From Cannabis sativa (lineage: Eukaryota; Streptophyta; Magnoliopsida; Rosales; Cannabaceae): a DNA stretch of 64,000 nucleotides. A model generated the notes under the pieces. It was not told the DNA's origin. It was given only the letters and a program-made list of their open reading frames with translations, and searched no databases. Position numbers and translations under genes: made by a program. The DNA lies in contig NC_083607.1 in assembly GCF_029168945.1 (NCBI RefSeq), positions 10,434,001-10,498,000 on the forward strand, written 5' to 3'. Shown here in pieces: positions 60,526-64,000 of this stretch. Within the stretch, counting starts at the first letter, position 1; each line of letters starts with the position of its first letter.

Positions 60526-60973
60526 ATTATCGTATGAGATTAATTTTTAAATGAATTAACATATCAATTAGAAACATTACTAATATAATTTCAAAAACTG
60601 ATAGCTTCTTAGGTCACAAATTTTCATTTAAGGGTATATATTAGACTATCAGCATCAATCTAAACAGTTAGAAGTTTATGCCGCAAAATATAATTGATTT
60701 AGTATTGCTTAATTAATTGTACATTTTTAGATGAATGCAAGAAAGATTCTTGAATTTTTTAATATTTTGTCAAATTTTAAAATTTCAATTAATCTTTAAT
60801 TATTTTTAAAAATAAAAACAAAGCTTTATTTAAAAAAGAATTGTCAAATAATAGAAGATTATAATTTATATTTTGTCTTGCTATTTATGGTATAAGTTTT
60901 ATACTTTAAACTTATATAAAATTAATTATAAATTAATAAAATTATATATTTTTTTGGTCAATTATTGAAAGGA

Positions 60974-61001
60974 CCGCGAAACGCGCGGTTACGTTACCTA
61001 G
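60974..61001 (+). mobile_element. 3' terminus of a further Helitron (Helitron 4)
   Basis: Hairpin CCGCG-AAACG-CGCGG (60974-60988), then TTACGTTAC and CTAG at 60998-61001 with a host T. The matching 5' TC end upstream could not be identified, so the extent is unknown. Only 20 bp separate it from Helitron 3. Confidence 0.75.
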
Positions 61002-61021
61002 TATAAATATATATATATATA

Positions 61022-61705
61022 TCTTTATATATTAAAAGTGCCTATATAACGGAATTTATTGGTTTAACAGAATATACCTTAAAAATTTTTTAAAAGAATA
61101 TTCTGTTAAATTTAAAGATGTTAATAGGTTTCATCTCCCGTTAACAAATAAACCCAATAATTAAACCCAAAACATTAAACAATCTTTTTTTAAATTAAAA
61201 AAAAAAAATCAAAAAATTAAACAATCTTTTTTTAAATTAAAAAAAAAAAAATCATCTTCACATATCTCTCTAACAAACTATATAAAATAATACATTTTTT
61301 TTTCTAGAAACATAAAGTTACAGTCTAATTTCATTAACAATCATCAATATAAAATTTAAATTCTATATTAAAAAATATCTTTTTTTTTTCTAAATCCATA
61401 AAGCTACAGACTAATTTCATTAATATAAATATTCAAGTATGAATACATCAAAAAAATTCAAAATCAAAACCAATAAATATTCAAGTATTTCAATAAATTC
61501 ATAAACAAATAAATCAGAACAATTCAAAATCTCAAATCAAGAAAATTAAAAGTTTAGATTTATAATCTTTACAAATATGAAAAACTTAAATAGATCTATC
61601 TACCATTGTTGTTGCCGTTGCTCAGTTACTGGATTCTTAAACAAAAACCACTAAAACTTATATAAAACTAATATTTACGTGGCTCGCCACGTAACTCTCA
61701 TCTAG
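61022..61705 (+). mobile_element. Helitron 3 (short, non-autonomous, 684 bp)
   Basis: The 5' end TCTTTATATATTAAAAGTGC follows an A; the 3' end is ACGTGGC-TC-GCCACGT (61677-61692), AACTCTCAT, CTAG (61702-61705), then T. The interior is AT-rich without genes and contains a short internal duplication around AAACAATCTTTTTTTAAATT (about 61175 and 61220). Confidence 0.9.
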
Positions 61706-61848
61706 TATATCTTTATATATATATAAATATATATATATATTTATAGATATTTTGTAATAAATTATTAGTTATGAAGGGAAACGTTTTTAATTACTAATAT
61801 TATATATCGATTAATTTAAGGGGTTTTTTCATTTATATATTTCAAAAT

Positions 61849-62012
61849 AGTTTTTTTTTTTTTTTGTATTTTACCGAATTCTATACAGAAACTCCTATTG
61901 CAACTAGCTAAATTGTAACTAGCGCTACAACCACCCTAGAAATCCAAACCGTAAATTTGAAAGAAAAAAGTTAAAAAAAAATAGTATTTGGGGTAATTTT
62001 CCTTAATTTAAA
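61849..62012 (-). repeat. Dispersed short repeat (MITE/SINE-like), copy 2
   Basis: Reverse complement of the 3841-4044 family: TACCCCAAATACT, TTTACGGTTTGGATTTCTA, GCGCTAGTTACAATT, TAGAATTCGGTAAAATAC and an A-run. Shorter by one internal GTTGCA unit. Confidence 0.7.
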
Positions 62013-62100
62013 GTATAAATACGTAATTTAATTTCTTGTTGTAAATAAATATTTAAATACTTAAGTTATAATTTAGAAGAGAAATGTTAAAGGGCACTAG

Positions 62101-62131
<31 letters not shown>

Positions 62132-62171
62132 GATACTCCAACATAACTTAAATAACTACTACCATTTGATT

Positions 62172-62239
62172 AAAAATCAAAAGTTGTAAAAATGTCCTCA
62201 TTTGTGAGAGCAAAAGTAATGCTCTCACCTAAGGAGTTC

Positions 62240-62240
<1 letters not shown>
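62172..62240 (-). repeat. Dispersed repeat with CTTAGGTGAGA(A/G)CA core, copy 2
   Basis: Reverse-strand match to 37380-37450, again bordered by (TA)n runs (62101-62125 and 62243-62271). Confidence 0.5.
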
Positions 62241-62271
<31 letters not shown>

Positions 62272-62277
<6 letters not shown>

Positions 62278-62600
62278 TAAATTTGTGTTAAAGATTAAAA
62301 AAGAAATAAAATGCAATATAATATAATAGAAAAAGAGGTATATAAAATTCAACCAACAAGATAGATAATCACGAGAAAATAAATACGAGGAGAAAAAAAC
62401 ACATCGTAATTTGTAAATTAATACAGAGCACAATAATTATTAATAATAATGAAAATTATATTGTTGTCAAAAGAAAATAAAATTTTTTAAATTGTAATTT
62501 TTTTTTTTAAGAAAATGATAATAATTATTTTCTTAAATTATTAAAACACATCATTCATTATCCAAAAAGAAAAAAAATAAAATCATACCATTCCAAAAAT

Positions 62601-62631
<31 letters not shown>

Positions 62632-63839
62632 GAAAATCTAATTAGCAAAGATATCATTTAATAAAAGGCAAAAAATAATTAAAAAAATATACTCGTGATC
62701 TCATTAAAAGATTCGAAAATAACAATTTTTTACAATAAAATAATTATTTTAATTTTATTATCGATTATTATTAATAAATATTTTTTTTATCTAAAATACA
62801 TTAACTAATTATTATTGTTTAATAATAATAACGTACAATCATAATAATGTAAACTGAAAAACAAAATTAAGTAGCATTTTATTTATTTTTTTTTTTTTTA
62901 TGAAAAAGTAGCATTGTTATTGCAATTAAATTGTCAAAATATTTTTTTTTATTATTTTAATTAGTCTCTTTTTATTTTCTTCTTTTATTTATGTTTGTTA
63001 TTAGTTTTTTTGGAAAGACTAAAGGTATTGAGGTTCTTTTTTAAAAAAGAATAGTCATTATTAGAATTCAATATACATAAATTTTAATTACAATAACTTT
63101 ATTTTACATTTTTTAAGGTTTTTTTTTTTTTTAAATTTTTAAAAAGTAGTGTTATTGCCATTAAATTATCACAATAATATTTGTATGTGAAATTAATGTA
63201 TAAATTTTTTATTATAAATATATTATTGATTTTATAACTTAATGAAACTCAAAATAAATTTCTAATTATCTGATGCATTTAATATTATTATAATAAGAAG
63301 AAGCACATTTTTGAAATATTGTCTACGTAAATTTACATATAGCTAGCATTATCAAACTCACACCGCTCATCAAAAGAAATAAACAAATCATTATAGTAAA
63401 CAAGAAAAAGAAATTGAATAAGAAATTAAATAAATAAATTAAAATAAGGAAGTAAATAAATTAAATCTTCAAAAAGATAAAAAAAAAAAAAAAAAAAAGA
63501 AGACAAATTGTGGATAAGTTTATTGAAATTCGGTGAAAATTATTTATATCGTTGACTATCTTGCAATTTTCTTATGTTGAGAATTATGCTTTTTTCTTAT
63601 TCTCTTTGTTTATATTTTAGAAAAATATGTATACATTAATTATATTATATACATTATAATTTTATAAATATTTATACTTATTATATAGTGTTTTATGTTT
63701 GATTAGATTTTTTCTATGCAATAAAAGATAAGAAAGGCCGAAATTGTTACTCCTTTTTTTTATGCATTAATTTTTTTTTTAAAAGCATAACAACTATAAT
63801 GTATGCTAACTAAGAGAGTATTATGCACCTATGCTCACT
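62272..63839. other. Very AT-rich region, no gene recognised
   Basis: Long A/T homopolymers and a (TA)n run at about 62602-62628; no open frame with normal protein composition. Confidence 0.6.
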
Positions 63840-64000
63840 TTACAGTCAGTCAATGGTAGTTGGAACTCATTCATGGAGGAAGATGTTTGGAAGATGTTGT
63901 GGAAGATTAAAACCCTTCCTAAGGTTTTACATTTTACTTAGAAAGCTCTTTCGGGTTGTTTGCCTACACGTACTCAACTTCATAGTAAATATGTTCCTGT
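63840..64000 (+). pseudogene. LINE relic: zf-RVT region, cut by the right edge
   Basis: Plus-strand reading gives FMEEDVWKMLWKIKTLPKVL, His-Phe-Thr, a TAG in place of the usual Trp, then KALSGCLPTRTQLHSKYVPV. This is the zf-RVT linker of plant L1 ORF2 (compare HLKLPPKVKNFLWR and LPTRSQL in the LINE at 52445-56515). No reverse transcriptase precedes it, so it is a 5'-truncated or broken copy continuing beyond the window. Confidence 0.8.

Noticed and set aside
62170..62433. 87-residue Tyr/Ile/Phe-rich minus-strand frame
   Set aside because: Encoded by (TA)n and AT-rich sequence; composition is not protein-like.

Overview
The window is AT-rich, intron-bearing plant nuclear DNA, most likely from a eudicot. 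The evidence is plant-type transposons (MULE, CACTA, hAT, Helitron with an RPA-like exon, chromodomain Ty3/gypsy, L1 LINE with RNase H), GT-AG introns, a plant Agenet protein and a CDPK-type kinase. I cannot fix the species. Only two loci look like live host genes: a single-exon Agenet/Tudor-like gene (4454-5269, +) and a three-exon CDPK-type kinase that ends right after the kinase fold (50146-51202, +). Almost everything else is layered mobile DNA.

Left part (1-10 kb): a MULE transposase gene (minus, frameshifted, running off the left edge) with a palindromic GGTCCGA minisatellite upstream; the Agenet gene; then a nest in which a hAT-like element (6459-9319) holds a Pack-MULE (6760-9203, perfect 10-bp TSD). 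The Pack-MULE carries fragments of two host genes, NAA20 and a CCCH zinc-finger gene, and a hAT MITE (8037-8800, perfect 8-bp TSD).

Middle (9.7-33 kb): a CACTA (En/Spm) TNP2-type transposase pseudogene split into four pieces by three insertions, each with its TSD: Ty3/gypsy element A (10479-19548, GTTTG), element B (20076-29449, ATGAT), and a small CACTA-like element (29538-33030, ATA). The last one contains a third, truncated gypsy element (LTR C) and a MULE-derived MITE (32308-32791, 10-bp TSD).

Right part (33-64 kb): AT-rich DNA with a possible Athila/Ogre-type relic; a CACTA-like element (about 37.8-40.8 kb) enclosing exon-like minus-strand segments; Helitron 1 (41107-46497), with pieces of an alpha-mannosidase I (GH47/MNS) gene and a partly duplicated subtilase gene ahead of a degenerate Helitron protein and an RPA-like exon; Helitron 2 (46517-49474) in tail-to-tail array; the kinase gene; a decayed duplicate of the kinase 3' region carrying a nearly full-length L1 LINE (52410-57838, 15-bp TSD); a plastid ndhC/ndhK-derived insert near 60.0 kb; two further Helitron ends near 61 kb; and at the right edge the relic of another LINE.

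The window is chiefly a record of insertion order and repeated gene-fragment capture by two different transposon classes (MULE and Helitron). I found no RNA genes and no CRISPR array.
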